Assembly (NCBI GenBank): GCA_034430655.1
Contig: DAOUEC010000250.1
Location: 1 to 19,176, forward strand
Source: JAUWNP01 sp034430655
GTDB taxonomy: Bacteria; Chloroflexota; Anaerolineae; B4-G1
Direction: 5' to 3'
DNA length: 19,176 bases
The notes below the pieces were generated by a model that worked only from the letters and a program-made list of their open reading frames with translations, was not told where the DNA came from and searched no databases. Position numbers and translations under genes: made by a program. Shown here piece after piece: positions 1 through 7,511 of the stretch. Position 1 is the stretch's first letter. Every line of letters begins with the position of its first letter.

Positions 1-1
1 T

Positions 2-328
2 GACGAGGACATCCTCTTCCGCAGTCTGACGAAGGCAGACCTGCTGCAGATCGTGGACATCCAGATGCGTCACCTGCGCGACCTGCTGACCGAGCGGCAC
101 ATTGGGCTGGAGTTGACCGATGCGGCCCGCCAGCATCTGGCCGACGCTGGCTATGACCCCGTCTATGGGGCGCGACCGCTCAAGCGGGTCATCCAGCGCG
201 AGGTGCAAGACCCTTTGGCGCTGGCGCTGCTGCGGGGCGAATTTACTGAGGGGGACGCGGTGCGGGTGAATGCCCGTGATGGGCGGATTGCGTTTGAGAG
301 GGTGGAGGTGACGCCAGTGGCTGCCTAG
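2..328 (+). CDS. clpB: ClpB disaggregase, C-terminal fragment (5' end outside window)
   Basis: The frame is open from base 2 and ends at TAG 326-328, so only the last ~108 residues are present. The segment covers the end of the second AAA+ small domain and the D2 C-terminal domain. The pattern G-Y-D-P-V-Y-G-A-R-P-L-K-R, then IQRE and DPLA, then LLRGEF, is the ClpB/Hsp104 C-terminus. ClpB is a cytosolic hexameric ATPase that works with DnaK/DnaJ/GrpE to resolubilise aggregated proteins. The same region of the next gene (clpC) is clearly related but diverged, so the two Clp ATPases sit in tandem. The first Met codon in the window (53) is internal and is not the start. Family is confident; ClpB rather than another Hsp100 rests on the DPLA-type C-terminus. 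Confidence 0.88.
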   Translation, partial: DEDILFRSLTKADLLQIVDIQMRHLRDLLTERHIGLELTDAARQHLADAGYDPVYGARPLKRVIQREVQDPLALALLRGEFTEGDAVRVNARDGRIAFERVEVTPVAA

Positions 329-342
329 AAGTGATAGACCTT

Positions 343-393
343 GGTGCCAGATTGCCGTATGAGCGTGGCGTCCGGCACCGTCTCTCTTTGTCT
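343..393 (+). terminator. possible weak terminator hairpin after clpB
   Basis: GGTGCC (343-348) can pair with GGCACC (374-379), with a possible inner GCC/GGC pairing, followed by the pyrimidine-rich stretch GTCTCTCTTTG. The loop is long and the U-run is interrupted, so this is only a candidate. The downstream part merges into the -35 element of the clpC promoter. Confidence 0.3.
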
Positions 394-416
394 GATAGCG
401 CAATGTGCGGTATAAT
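388..416 (+). promoter_or_regulatory. sigma70-type promoter of clpC
   Basis: TTGTCT (388-393), a 17-nt spacer, then a perfect TATAAT (411-416). Transcription would start near 423. A good ribosome site, GAAGGAGA (443-450), precedes the ATG at 461. No CIRCE-type inverted repeat (HrcA operator) is visible here, so heat control through HrcA is not indicated. Confidence 0.8.
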
Positions 417-460
417 TCACCCAGAAAGCATGCAGTGTAGGTGAAGGAGATTGTCGAGTA

Positions 461-2983
461 ATGATGAGATTGGACCGTTTCACCGAGCGCGCACAGGACG
501 CGGCCCAACGGGCGGTCGAGATTATGGCGCGCTATGGGCACACACAGGTTGATACTGAGCACCTTCTGTTGGCGCTGCTAGAGCAGCCGGAAGGCGTGAT
601 CCCACAGATTATGGAATGGCTGGGGGTGGACGTTGACCAGGTACAGCAGCGTCTCGATGACGTGCTGAAAGCCAGCCCCAAGGCTGGTGTTTATGGCGGC
701 GGCGGCGTGGGGCAGGTCTTTATCACCCCGCGTGTTAAGCGAGCACTCGAGCTGGCTAACGACGAGGCGAACCGGCTCAGGGATGATTACATCTCGACTG
801 AGCATATCTTCTTGGCCATCGCCAGTGAGCGCAATACCTCTGTGGCCAGGATCCTGCGCGAGAGTGGCGTGACCAAGGAGCGCATCTACGATGCCGTCAA
901 AGAGGTCCGTGGTGGGCAGCGTGTGACCGACCGCAGGGCCGAGTCTCGCTACCGCATGCTGGATAAGTACGGCCACGACCTGACCCAGAAGGCCCGCGAG
1001 GGGAAACTCGACCCGGTGATCGGACGGGATGGCGAGATTCTGCGCGTGGTTCAGGTACTTAGCCGCCGTACCAAGAACAACCCGGTGCTCATCGGCGAAC
1101 CCGGCGTGGGCAAAACCGCCATCGTCGAGGGATTGGCACAGAAGATCGCCGCCGATGACGTGCCGGAGATCTTGATGGGCAAGCGAGTGGTGCAACTTGA
1201 TCTGGCCGCAATGGTTGCAGGTGCGCGTCTGCGGGGCGATTTCGAGGAGCGGCTGAAAGGCACCATTGAGGAGGTCCAACGGGCTAGTGGGGAAGTCATC
1301 CTGTTTATTGACGAACTGCACAACGTCGTCGGCGCGGGGGCCGGCATGGGAGCGATGGACGCATCCAACATGCTGAAGCCTGCGCTGGCACGGGGTGAAC
1401 TGCAGTGCGTCGGGGCGACGACGCTGGACGAGTACCGGCGCTACATTGAGCGCGACGGTGCGTTGGAGCGACGCTTCGCTCCCGTCTTCGTCGAGGAGCC
1501 GAGCGTTGAAGAGACCATTGAGATGCTGCGCGGCTTGCGCGACCGCTACGAGGCCCACCACAAGGTGCACATCTCCGAAGAGGCCATGGTATCTGCGGCT
1601 CGTCTCTCCCATCGCTATGTCACCGACCGGCATCTTCCCGATAAGGCGGTTGACTTACTGGACGAGGCCGCGGCCAAAGTGCGCGTCGCGCTTCATACCC
1701 TCCCACCGAACTTGAAGGCGATGCAACTCGAACTTCAGCGTCTCCAGACTGAAATCGAGGCTGCCAGTGTGGTCGAGGACTACGAACGGGCCGCTGAACT
1801 GAAGACGGAGCGCATCAACCTCCAGGCCGAATTCAATCTCAAGCGCGAGATGTGGCAGCAGGAGCATCAACTTGACGAGACGATTGGGGAAGATGACATC
1901 GCTGAGGTGGTGGCGAGTTGGACCGGAATTCCGGTCGCGCAGATGCTGGAGACGGAGGCGGAGAAACTGTTACGCATGGAGGAGGCGCTGCACCGGCGCA
2001 TCATCGGCCAGGACGAGGCTGTGGCCGCCGTCGCCGATGCCATCCGCCGTGCCCGCTCGGGTCTCAAGAACCCGCGCCGCCCTATCGGCAGTTTCATCTT
2101 CCTCGGTGCCTCTGGCGTGGGCAAGACCGAACTGGCTAGGGTGCTGGCCTGGTTCCTCTTCGACGACGAAGACGCCTTGCTGCGCATTGACATGAGCGAG
2201 TATCGGGAGCATCACACCGTCAGCCGTCTCTTCGGTGCACCGCCCGGCTACATCGGCTACGAACAGGGTGGTCAGTTGACCGAGGCGGTGCGGCGACGAC
2301 CCTACCGCGTCATTCTCTTCGACGAGATCGAGAAGGCCCATCCGGATGTGTGGAACGCGCTGTTGCAGATTCTAGACGATGGCCGGCTGACCGATGGGCA
2401 AGGCCACATCGTGGACTTTCGCAACACGGTCGTGATCATGACCTCGAACGTGGGGACAGAGTTTGTGCGCGAGGGCGGGACGCTCGGCTTCCTGCGGGCT
2501 GGCGAGGACGGTCGTGACAGGGATGAGAGCCACCGTGAGATCGAGAAGGCGCTTAGGAAGACATTCCGGCCCGAGTTCCTCAACCGCGTGGATGAGGTTG
2601 TCATATTCAATGACCTGACGCTGGAAGACGTGGAGCGCATTGTGGGCCTGCAGATGGAGGAGATTGCCAGTCGGTTGGCAGATCAGGGATTGGAGGTTGA
2701 ACTGACGGACGCGGGGCGCAAGTGGCTGGCCAGCGAGGGATTTGACCCGCAGTTTGGTGCCCGACCGTTGCGCCGTGCCCTGCAACGTCACATCGAAAGT
2801 CCCCTCAGTGTCAAGTTGCTGCGCGGAGATTTTCAGGAGGGTGACCGGGTCATTGTTGACGCGGGAGAGAAAGGGCTGGTTTTCGAGCGGCGGTCAGGGC
2901 AGGGCGAGTCGGAAGGAGAAGTAGCGGCCGAAGCCGAGGTCGCACCAGATGAACTGACAGTCGAGCCAGAACTTTCTGGCTAA
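461..2983 (+). CDS. clpC: ClpC-type AAA+ unfoldase (Clp protease ATPase subunit)
   Basis: An 840-residue class I Clp/Hsp100 ATPase. Order: paired Clp-N repeats (about 1-145); first AAA+ domain with Walker A GEPGVGKT (212-219) and Walker B VILFIDE (279-285); a short middle region with a UVR-like stretch around 435-460 (VEDYERAAELK) typical of ClpC rather than the long ClpB coiled coil; second AAA+ domain with GASGVGKT (549-556) and VILFDE (617-622); Clp D2-small domain ending in GARPLRR. An LGF tripeptide (675-677) sits where ClpC has its VGF loop for docking on ClpP, so it probably feeds substrates to ClpP, not seen in this window. The C-terminus is an acidic tail of about 25 residues. Two consecutive ATGs (461, 464) are possible starts; GAAGGAGA precedes them. 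Confidence 0.93.
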   Translation: MMRLDRFTERAQDAAQRAVEIMARYGHTQVDTEHLLLALLEQPEGVIPQIMEWLGVDVDQVQQRLDDVLKASPKAGVYGGGGVGQVFITPRVKRALELANDEANRLRDDYISTEHIFLAIASERNTSVARILRESGVTKERIYDAVKEVRGGQRVTDRRAESRYRMLDKYGHDLTQKAREGKLDPVIGRDGEILRVVQVLSRRTKNNPVLIGEPGVGKTAIVEGLAQKIAADDVPEILMGKRVVQLDLAAMVAGARLRGDFEERLKGTIEEVQRASGEVILFIDELHNVVGAGAGMGAMDASNMLKPALARGELQCVGATTLDEYRRYIERDGALERRFAPVFVEEPSVEETIEMLRGLRDRYEAHHKVHISEEAMVSAARLSHRYVTDRHLPDKAVDLLDEAAAKVRVALHTLPPNLKAMQLELQRLQTEIEAASVVEDYERAAELKTERINLQAEFNLKREMWQQEHQLDETIGEDDIAEVVASWTGIPVAQMLETEAEKLLRMEEALHRRIIGQDEAVAAVADAIRRARSGLKNPRRPIGSFIFLGASGVGKTELARVLAWFLFDDEDALLRIDMSEYREHHTVSRLFGAPPGYIGYEQGGQLTEAVRRRPYRVILFDEIEKAHPDVWNALLQILDDGRLTDGQGHIVDFRNTVVIMTSNVGTEFVREGGTLGFLRAGEDGRDRDESHREIEKALRKTFRPEFLNRVDEVVIFNDLTLEDVERIVGLQMEEIASRLADQGLEVELTDAGRKWLASEGFDPQFGARPLRRALQRHIESPLSVKLLRGDFQEGDRVIVDAGEKGLVFERRSGQGESEGEVAAEAEVAPDELTVEPELSG

Positions 2984-3020
2984 AAGGATGCCCTGTTGGG
3001 CGACACAGTAGCAGGCTGAA

Positions 3021-3050
3021 GGGCTTGGGGCTTGCCCCGGGCCCTTTTTT
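3021..3050 (+). terminator. strong intrinsic terminator of clpC
   Basis: GGGCTTGGGG (3021-3030) pairs with CCCCGGGCCC (3035-3044) as a continuous 10-bp RNA stem (two G-U pairs) around a CTTG tetraloop, followed by six Ts (3045-3050). On the minus strand the two wobble pairs become mismatches and there is no U-run, so it would not serve the convergent DegV gene. Confidence 0.9.
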
Positions 3051-3064
3051 GCACGGGGGCGGGG

Positions 3065-3916
3065 TTACGCCGGGAAGAAACTCACGCCTACGGTCCCGGG
3101 CCCGGAATGGACGGCGAGCGCGGGTGAGAGTTCGGTCACGATCATCTCTACGCACTCGAAGCGGGCCGTGACCAGCGCCTTCAGTTTCTCCATCTGCTCC
3201 AGCGCTGCCACGTGGGTGAACGCGACCTTGATATGCGCTCCCTCTCCAACCCGCTGCCGCATCAGTTCGACCATCCGGCGGTAGGCCTTGAGCCGGCTGC
3301 GGGTCGTGCCGACTGCCACGATGACTCCTTCTTGCATCCCGATCAGCGGCTTGATGTTGAGAAGCGAGCCTACCAGATGCTGAGCCTTACCAATGCGCCC
3401 GCCCATGTAGAGATAACGTAGCGTGTCGGCGGTCTGGATCATCGTGCCCTTCTGAGCCACTTCGCGAGCCCTTTGGACAATGTCATTGAGGCTGAGGCCA
3501 GCCAGGGCTGCTCGGGCTGCTTCGATAGCCGCCCATCCCTGTGACATCGCCACCTGAAGCGTATCCACTACTTCCACTTGAACCTCAGGGGATTGTTCTC
3601 TGAGCAGATCCACGGCAGCCCGGCACGACTGGTAAGCGCCGCTCCCTTTTGAAGTCATGGTGAGCGCGACGATTTCCTTCACCCGCCCCGCAAGATGTCT
3701 CAGACCCATCAGGTAGTCACCGGGGCTGGGGTTAGACGTCGTGGGCAACGTGGTCGCTTCGGCCAGCCACTCGGCGAACTCCCCCGGTTTGACGTCTACC
3801 ATATCGCGCAGTGTCTCCAGCCCGCGATGGACATAGTACGGCACGATCTCTATGCCCAACTGTCCTGAAAGCGTCTCGGGGATGCTGGCGGTGGTGTCCG
3901 TGAGAATACCGATCAT
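3065..3916 (-). CDS. DegV family fatty-acid-binding protein (FakB-like)
   Basis: A 283-residue protein starting at ATG 3916, preceded by TAGGAGG at 7-nt spacing. The frame is open 21 nt further upstream to a TTG at 3937, but that would place the ribosome site inside the coding region. It begins with IGILTDTTASIP, the DegV N-terminus, and has the TTSNPSPGDY lipid-site loop, SKGSGAYQS, DTLQVAMSQG, TLRYLYMGGRIGKAQ and a final HSGPGTVGVSFF. DegV/FakB proteins bind a fatty acid and present its carboxylate to the kinase FakA, giving acyl-phosphate for phospholipid synthesis. No FakA gene is in the window. It is a monocistronic unit convergent with clpC. Confidence 0.92.
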   Translation of the reverse strand: MIGILTDTTASIPETLSGQLGIEIVPYYVHRGLETLRDMVDVKPGEFAEWLAEATTLPTTSNPSPGDYLMGLRHLAGRVKEIVALTMTSKGSGAYQSCRAAVDLLREQSPEVQVEVVDTLQVAMSQGWAAIEAARAALAGLSLNDIVQRAREVAQKGTMIQTADTLRYLYMGGRIGKAQHLVGSLLNIKPLIGMQEGVIVAVGTTRSRLKAYRRMVELMRQRVGEGAHIKVAFTHVAALEQMEKLKALVTARFECVEMIVTELSPALAVHSGPGTVGVSFFPA

Positions 3917-3946
3917 TGGAAATCCTCCTAAATTCAACTTGCTTTC

Positions 3947-3975
3947 ATTATAAACCTATCATCGAGCGATGTCAA
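3947..3975 (-). promoter_or_regulatory. consensus sigma70 promoter of the DegV gene
   Basis: On the minus strand, TTGACA (3975-3970) and TATAAT (3952-3947) are separated by exactly 17 nt: both hexamers are perfect and the spacer is ideal. The -35 lies just past the stop codon of the upstream GT-C gene (3980-3982). Confidence 0.92.
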
Positions 3976-3979
3976 CAGA

Positions 3980-5278
3980 TTAGCGCAGCAATTGGTGCCA
4001 CAGTTCGACGTATTGGAGGTGCCAGGGCTGACCGTTGAAGTTAGGATACATCCACAATACACCCCAAAGGTGCATCAGTATGCTGGCGACGATGAGCGCC
4101 TTGCTCCACCACTGCAACCTGCCATCTATCTCCATCGCTACCAGGAGGATACCCAGCGGTAGCCAGTCCAGCGCGAAGCGGTAACCGAACTGGTAGGAGC
4201 CGGTGTTGAAGTAGAGCAGCGAGGGCAACTGCACGAGCGCGATGGAGAGCCACAGTCCCAGGCACAGAGCCCTCGCCCTCCCCCTGGCCCCCTCCCTCTC
4301 CCAGTTTTGGGAGAGGGAGGGGGTGCCCGAAGGGCGGGGGTGGGTGAGGGCCAACAACAGCGCCGGGCATGTGAGCAGCAGTCCCATGCCCCACGGATCG
4401 GGCTCAATGTGGAGAGGAGACAGCGAGACGAGCGGGGGCCGGATCAGCAATGTGTACAGGTTCTCCGGCAGAAAGTGGAGGCTGAACTGGCCCCAGGTCG
4501 CCTGGCGCTCCAGTAGCGGGCCGGGGCTGTTCATCCAGCGGTAGCCGAACTCCAGAGGACTGCCGAAGCGCGCCCAGTTGTAGGCCGCCTGTCCCACCAG
4601 CGCGGGTGTCATTCCCAGAACGAGCAGGAGCGAGAAGCGGGCGGTATCCCGGAGGTTCCGAACCTTCTGAAGCCCCAGCGCCAGGGTGAGGGGGAAGGCC
4701 AGCAGTGCAGGAGCACGGGTCAGGAAGCCCAATCCCAGCCACAACCCTGTCATGAGAGGCCGGTTTTGTCCCAGCACCTCCAGTGCGTAGAGGCACAGGC
4801 AGGTGACGGCCACCACGTGGGCCGTGTACCAGGCGGACCCCAGTGCCGCGCAGTACCATAGCGGCGTTCCTGACCCCAGGAGTACACATAGCCAAATCCC
4901 AAGTCTCAAATCCCGAATCCCAAGGCGTGTCAGCACGGTGTAGAAAAGCGAGACGTTGAGCGCGCTCAGCACGATGCTGAAGGCGATGTCGGAGACGGCC
5001 AGCCCACGGAGCGCGACCAGCGGCAGCATCAGCAACGCCGGAAGCGGCGGGAACGAGACGTACCAGCGGCCCTCGAAGGGCGTCAGGTCGTAGGGTGGGG
5101 CGGGGACGTGGATCAGGTCGAGGCGACCATGGAGGAACGCTTCGGCCAGGTAGACGAAGTGCGGGGCTAGCGAGTGGCGGCCTAGCGAGACGCCAGCGGT
5201 GAGGCCGTAGATGACCAGGAAGGCGGTGAAAAGCCGGAGCGAGGGGGATCGGAGGAGACGCCGGGGCATTATGGTCAA
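3980..5278 (-). CDS. polytopic membrane protein, GT-C type glycosyltransferase-like
   Basis: 432 residues if translation starts at TTG 5278, whose TTGA overlaps the stop of the upstream gene by 4 nt; an alternative ATG is at 5269 and neither has a clear ribosome site. There are roughly 9-11 hydrophobic segments. A conserved-looking first periplasmic loop (DLTPFEGRWYVSFPPLPALL) resembles the arrangement of GT-C enzymes that use polyprenyl-phosphate sugars, but the sugar and acceptor cannot be read from sequence. Two oddities are in frame: residues about 310-337 (PRPSGTPSLSQNWEREGARG and neighbours) are encoded by a palindromic repeat, and residues about 119-129 (LGIRDLRLGI) by a degenerate GGGATT array. 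It is the last gene of the operon. Confidence 0.7.
   Translation of the reverse strand: MTIMPRRLLRSPSLRLFTAFLVIYGLTAGVSLGRHSLAPHFVYLAEAFLHGRLDLIHVPAPPYDLTPFEGRWYVSFPPLPALLMLPLVALRGLAVSDIAFSIVLSALNVSLFYTVLTRLGIRDLRLGIWLCVLLGSGTPLWYCAALGSAWYTAHVVAVTCLCLYALEVLGQNRPLMTGLWLGLGFLTRAPALLAFPLTLALGLQKVRNLRDTARFSLLLVLGMTPALVGQAAYNWARFGSPLEFGYRWMNSPGPLLERQATWGQFSLHFLPENLYTLLIRPPLVSLSPLHIEPDPWGMGLLLTCPALLLALTHPRPSGTPSLSQNWEREGARGRARALCLGLWLSIALVQLPSLLYFNTGSYQFGYRFALDWLPLGILLVAMEIDGRLQWWSKALIVASILMHLWGVLWMYPNFNGQPWHLQYVELWHQLLR
4270..4350. repeat. REP-like palindromic element inserted in frame in a GT-C gene
   Basis: A perfect 16-bp inverted repeat, CCCCCTCCCTCTCCCA (4288-4303) and TGGGAGAGGGAGGGGG (4308-4323), with a 4-nt loop, sits inside a larger C-rich/G-rich unit running from CCCTCGCCCTCC (4270) to GGGTGAGGG (4350). 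The bounded element is 81 nt, that is 27 codons, so the host frame stays open through it. The composition is unlike the flanking coding DNA. Confidence 0.75.
4893..4924. repeat. degenerate GGGATT array inside a GT-C gene
   Basis: On the minus strand four degenerate 7-9 nt units (CTTGGGATT, CGGGATT, TGAGACTT, GGGATTTG) follow each other and encode LGIRDLRLGI in the GT-C protein. Such short AT/GGG arrays are normally intergenic filler; here it is in frame between two membrane segments. Confidence 0.5.
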
Positions 5279-5835
5279 GGGGCCGGACCGCCAGCCACAA
5301 TTACCAATATGACGAGCACCACGATGATGACAAGGACGACGCTGGCGACGACCACGGCGACGATGATGCGTTCCTGTCGCTCGCGCTCGGCCCGTGCCTG
5401 TGCCAGGGCCTCACGGCGCTGTCTCTCGGCCACCCACATCTCTGCCAGCCGGGCCTGTGACGCGGCTTCCTCCTGGGCTTTGATGGTTGGCGCTTCCTCA
5501 CGTATCTGGCGTAGCCAGCCGGCTCGCGTTTCTGTCACACGGTCGAACAGCGCCTCCAGTATCTCCAGTTTCTGCCCGCATGCTTGGCATTTGCGCGCGA
5601 GCAGCGGGTTGGGAGCGCCGCAAACTGGGCATTCGCGCACCAGGTCGGCACCGCAGGTGGGGCAACGTCGGGCACCTGGCTCATACGCTGTCCCGCACAC
5701 AGGGCACGCTCGCTCGGGTGGCACGTAAGCGGTGTGGCAGTGGTCACAGACCAGGTTGCCATCGGGACTGGCGGAGAAAGACACACCGCCGCAGCCCGGG
5801 CATTTCATAGGCGTAGGTTCTGAAGTCTCTTTCAT
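5275..5835 (-). CDS. tail-anchored triple zinc-ribbon protein
   Basis: 186 residues with three tandem CxxC-x(10-14)-CxxC zinc ribbons: C12/C15-C30/C33, C44/C47-C58/C61 and C69/C72-C83/C86. These are followed by a charged Ala/Glu/Arg-rich coiled-coil-like segment (about 90-152) and a single C-terminal hydrophobic helix (about 155-182, V/I/L only). There is no N-terminal signal peptide, so the ribbons should face the cytoplasm with the C-terminus anchoring the protein. The start ATG overlaps the stop of the upstream GT-C gene (ATGA, 5832-5835), and its own TGA overlaps the next start, so translation is likely coupled on both sides. Function is unknown; a scaffold or regulator of the flanking membrane glycosyltransferases is an inference from context only. 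Confidence 0.85.
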   Translation of the reverse strand: MKETSEPTPMKCPGCGGVSFSASPDGNLVCDHCHTAYVPPERACPVCGTAYEPGARRCPTCGADLVRECPVCGAPNPLLARKCQACGQKLEILEALFDRVTETRAGWLRQIREEAPTIKAQEEAASQARLAEMWVAERQRREALAQARAERERQERIIVAVVVASVVLVIIVVLVILVIVAGGPAP

Positions 5836-7478
5836 CTCACTAATGTGGTGTGGGTCAGGCCCGCCAGTCCACCTGACAGCCCGGAAAGGCTATCTAACCT
5901 GCGGCGGGGCCATAAGATGTAATAGTAGAAGCCGTTCATACACAGGTGCTCCACGGGCTGGTAGTTCTGGCCGATAGCCTCCAGCACCGGCGGCGGGTAG
6001 AACTGAGCACGGAGGATGACCACGCCAAATTCCTGCTGGTTGATGCGTTCGACGATCTCCGTTGTGTCGAGCAAATCGTTGTTGTAGAGATTGAGAAGTT
6101 GGGTCGGGTTGGTCACCACTGGCTCACCGGCCAGCAGGCTGAACATCGCCTCCTCACTGAAGGTTGAGCCATCGGCGGTGCGGACATAGTTGAGAATCTC
6201 CTCGCCCGCTGCGTAGTCATCGGTCGTGAGCAGATGCCCTAGTTGGGTGTAGCCCATCGCGTCGTGGTATTGGAACGTGGTGCAATCGCTCTCAATCAGG
6301 GCATCGCCCACGCCGAGCATACGGGCCAGCGGGCCGAAGACGGGACCGGAGGTGGGCAGGTGGAGCATACGCGGGGCCTGCAGCAAGTAGAGAAGGGGAA
6401 TGAGGACCGCCAGAAGTGGGCGAACTGCGAATTGTGAATGGCGAATGGCGAATGGCGAATGGCGAATAGTGAGTTTTGACAGACGGCCTAGCGCCAGGCC
6501 GGAGGTAAGGCAGGCGGCGGCGACGGCGGTGGTGAAGTAGCCGAACCCAGCGCCCCACTTGCCGCTCAGTGCACCGGCCCCCAATGCGAAGAAGAACCAC
6601 AGGGAGTAAATCGAAAGCCGGTCCCAGAATAGTTCATAGATCAGGTACCCTGCCGCCAACAGGACGAAGACGGTGTGCAGGCGAAACCACTGTCCGAAAA
6701 GGAAAATCGTCTGGCGGTAGTCAAACTCGTTGACGTTGGCTTGGATAATGTTGACCCACCACTGGCCGTCGGTCGCGACATTCAGCAGCCAAAAGATAAG
6801 CCCGGCGACGGCGGCTAGCGCCATGCCTGCGGCGATGGCCTTCCTGGCGTCGCGCAGGAAGACGTAAGAGAGGGCAGCGACGACGGTGAACACAGCCATC
6901 TGCTTTGTATAGCCAGCACAGAGAAGCATCAGCAGCCCCAGGATGAGGCTGCGCCTGCCGTGCGTGGGATGCTCAAACCCGGCGATGAAAGCGATAGCCA
7001 GTGTCTCGAACATAACCATTGTCATGTGCATGCGGCACAGCGGCCCGATCTGATAGACGTAGTTGGAGGCGAGAAAGGCCAGCCCGGAGATGAGGGGGAT
7101 GAACCAACCGCCGACTTTGCGTCGCACGACGGTGAGGATGACTCCCCCGGTGATGAGCGTGGCGGTGAAGGATATCAGCCTCCCGGCGATCAGTCGCGGC
7201 CCGAAGATCGGCAGCAGCGGGACAATGAGCAGATGGAAGAGCGGTGGGTAGTTGGAGGCGTAGAATGGATAGGCGGCGTTATTCCGGTAAGGCCACTTTC
7301 CCTGACTATACAGGACGGCGTCGTGCAGTTCGAAGCCCTCTCCCTGGTCGTAGTCGAAGGGCCAGCGGAAGAGATCCACCGCGTAGACGACGTACACAGC
7401 CAGGTAGCCAACGTAGGCCAGGATGGCGAGGGCAGTCAGGACTGTGCCGAGTGACTTGAGAGCGCGGGATGGAAGCAT
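5832..7478 (-). CDS. GT-C family membrane glycosyltransferase (PMT/ArnT-like)
   Basis: 548 residues with about 10 hydrophobic segments in the first ~380 and a soluble C-terminal domain. The first external loop has FDYDQGEGFELHDAVLYSQG followed by ASNYPPLFHLL, the acidic-loop pattern of GT39/GT83-type enzymes that transfer sugars from polyprenyl phosphate to extracytoplasmic acceptors; an acidic residue in this loop is usually catalytic. Start ATG 7478 has no Shine-Dalgarno: the 25 nt upstream are a CCAAC-rich repeat. Residues about 337-353 (IRHSPFAIRHSQFAV) are encoded by a heptamer array inserted in frame between two membrane segments. Substrate is unknown. Confidence 0.78.
   Translation of the reverse strand: MLPSRALKSLGTVLTALAILAYVGYLAVYVVYAVDLFRWPFDYDQGEGFELHDAVLYSQGKWPYRNNAAYPFYASNYPPLFHLLIVPLLPIFGPRLIAGRLISFTATLITGGVILTVVRRKVGGWFIPLISGLAFLASNYVYQIGPLCRMHMTMVMFETLAIAFIAGFEHPTHGRRSLILGLLMLLCAGYTKQMAVFTVVAALSYVFLRDARKAIAAGMALAAVAGLIFWLLNVATDGQWWVNIIQANVNEFDYRQTIFLFGQWFRLHTVFVLLAAGYLIYELFWDRLSIYSLWFFFALGAGALSGKWGAGFGYFTTAVAAACLTSGLALGRLSKLTIRHSPFAIRHSQFAVRPLLAVLIPLLYLLQAPRMLHLPTSGPVFGPLARMLGVGDALIESDCTTFQYHDAMGYTQLGHLLTTDDYAAGEEILNYVRTADGSTFSEEAMFSLLAGEPVVTNPTQLLNLYNNDLLDTTEIVERINQQEFGVVILRAQFYPPPVLEAIGQNYQPVEHLCMNGFYYYILWPRRRLDSLSGLSGGLAGLTHTTLVR
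6420..6468. repeat. GCGAATG heptamer array inside a GT-C gene
   Basis: Seven consecutive 7-mers on the plus strand: GCGAACT, GCGAATT, GTGAATG, three perfect GCGAATG, then GCGAATA. Because 3 x 7 = 21 nt, the host protein shows a 7-residue period (IRHSPFA / IRHSQFA). The same heptamer forms an array at 18842-18903. Confidence 0.85.
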
Positions 7479-7505
7479 GGTGGTTGGTTAGTTGGTTGGC
7501 CGGTG
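7479..7505. repeat. degenerate TTGGTTAG array upstream of a GT-C start
   Basis: The plus strand reads GTGGTTGGTTAGTTGGTTGG and continues CCGGTGGGTTGAC, a degenerate 4-8 nt repeat filling the 33-nt gap between two operon genes. It occupies the place where the ribosome site of the GT-C gene should be; on the coding strand it is CCAAC-rich. Confidence 0.5.
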
Positions 7506-7511
7506 GGTTGA

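Noticed and set aside
388..460. CIRCE operator at clpC
   Set aside because: No TTAGCACTC/GAGTGCTAA inverted repeat is present.
578..1633. 351-codon antisense frame opposite clpC
   Set aside because: Shadow frame; the translation is low in motif content and the sense gene has complete family signatures.
3021..3050. Bidirectional terminator shared by clpC and DegV
   Set aside because: The two G-U pairs become C-A mismatches on the minus strand and there is no U-run in that direction.
6420..6468. CRISPR array
   Set aside because: Units are 7 nt with no spacers; a tandem heptamer array, and no cas genes are in the window.
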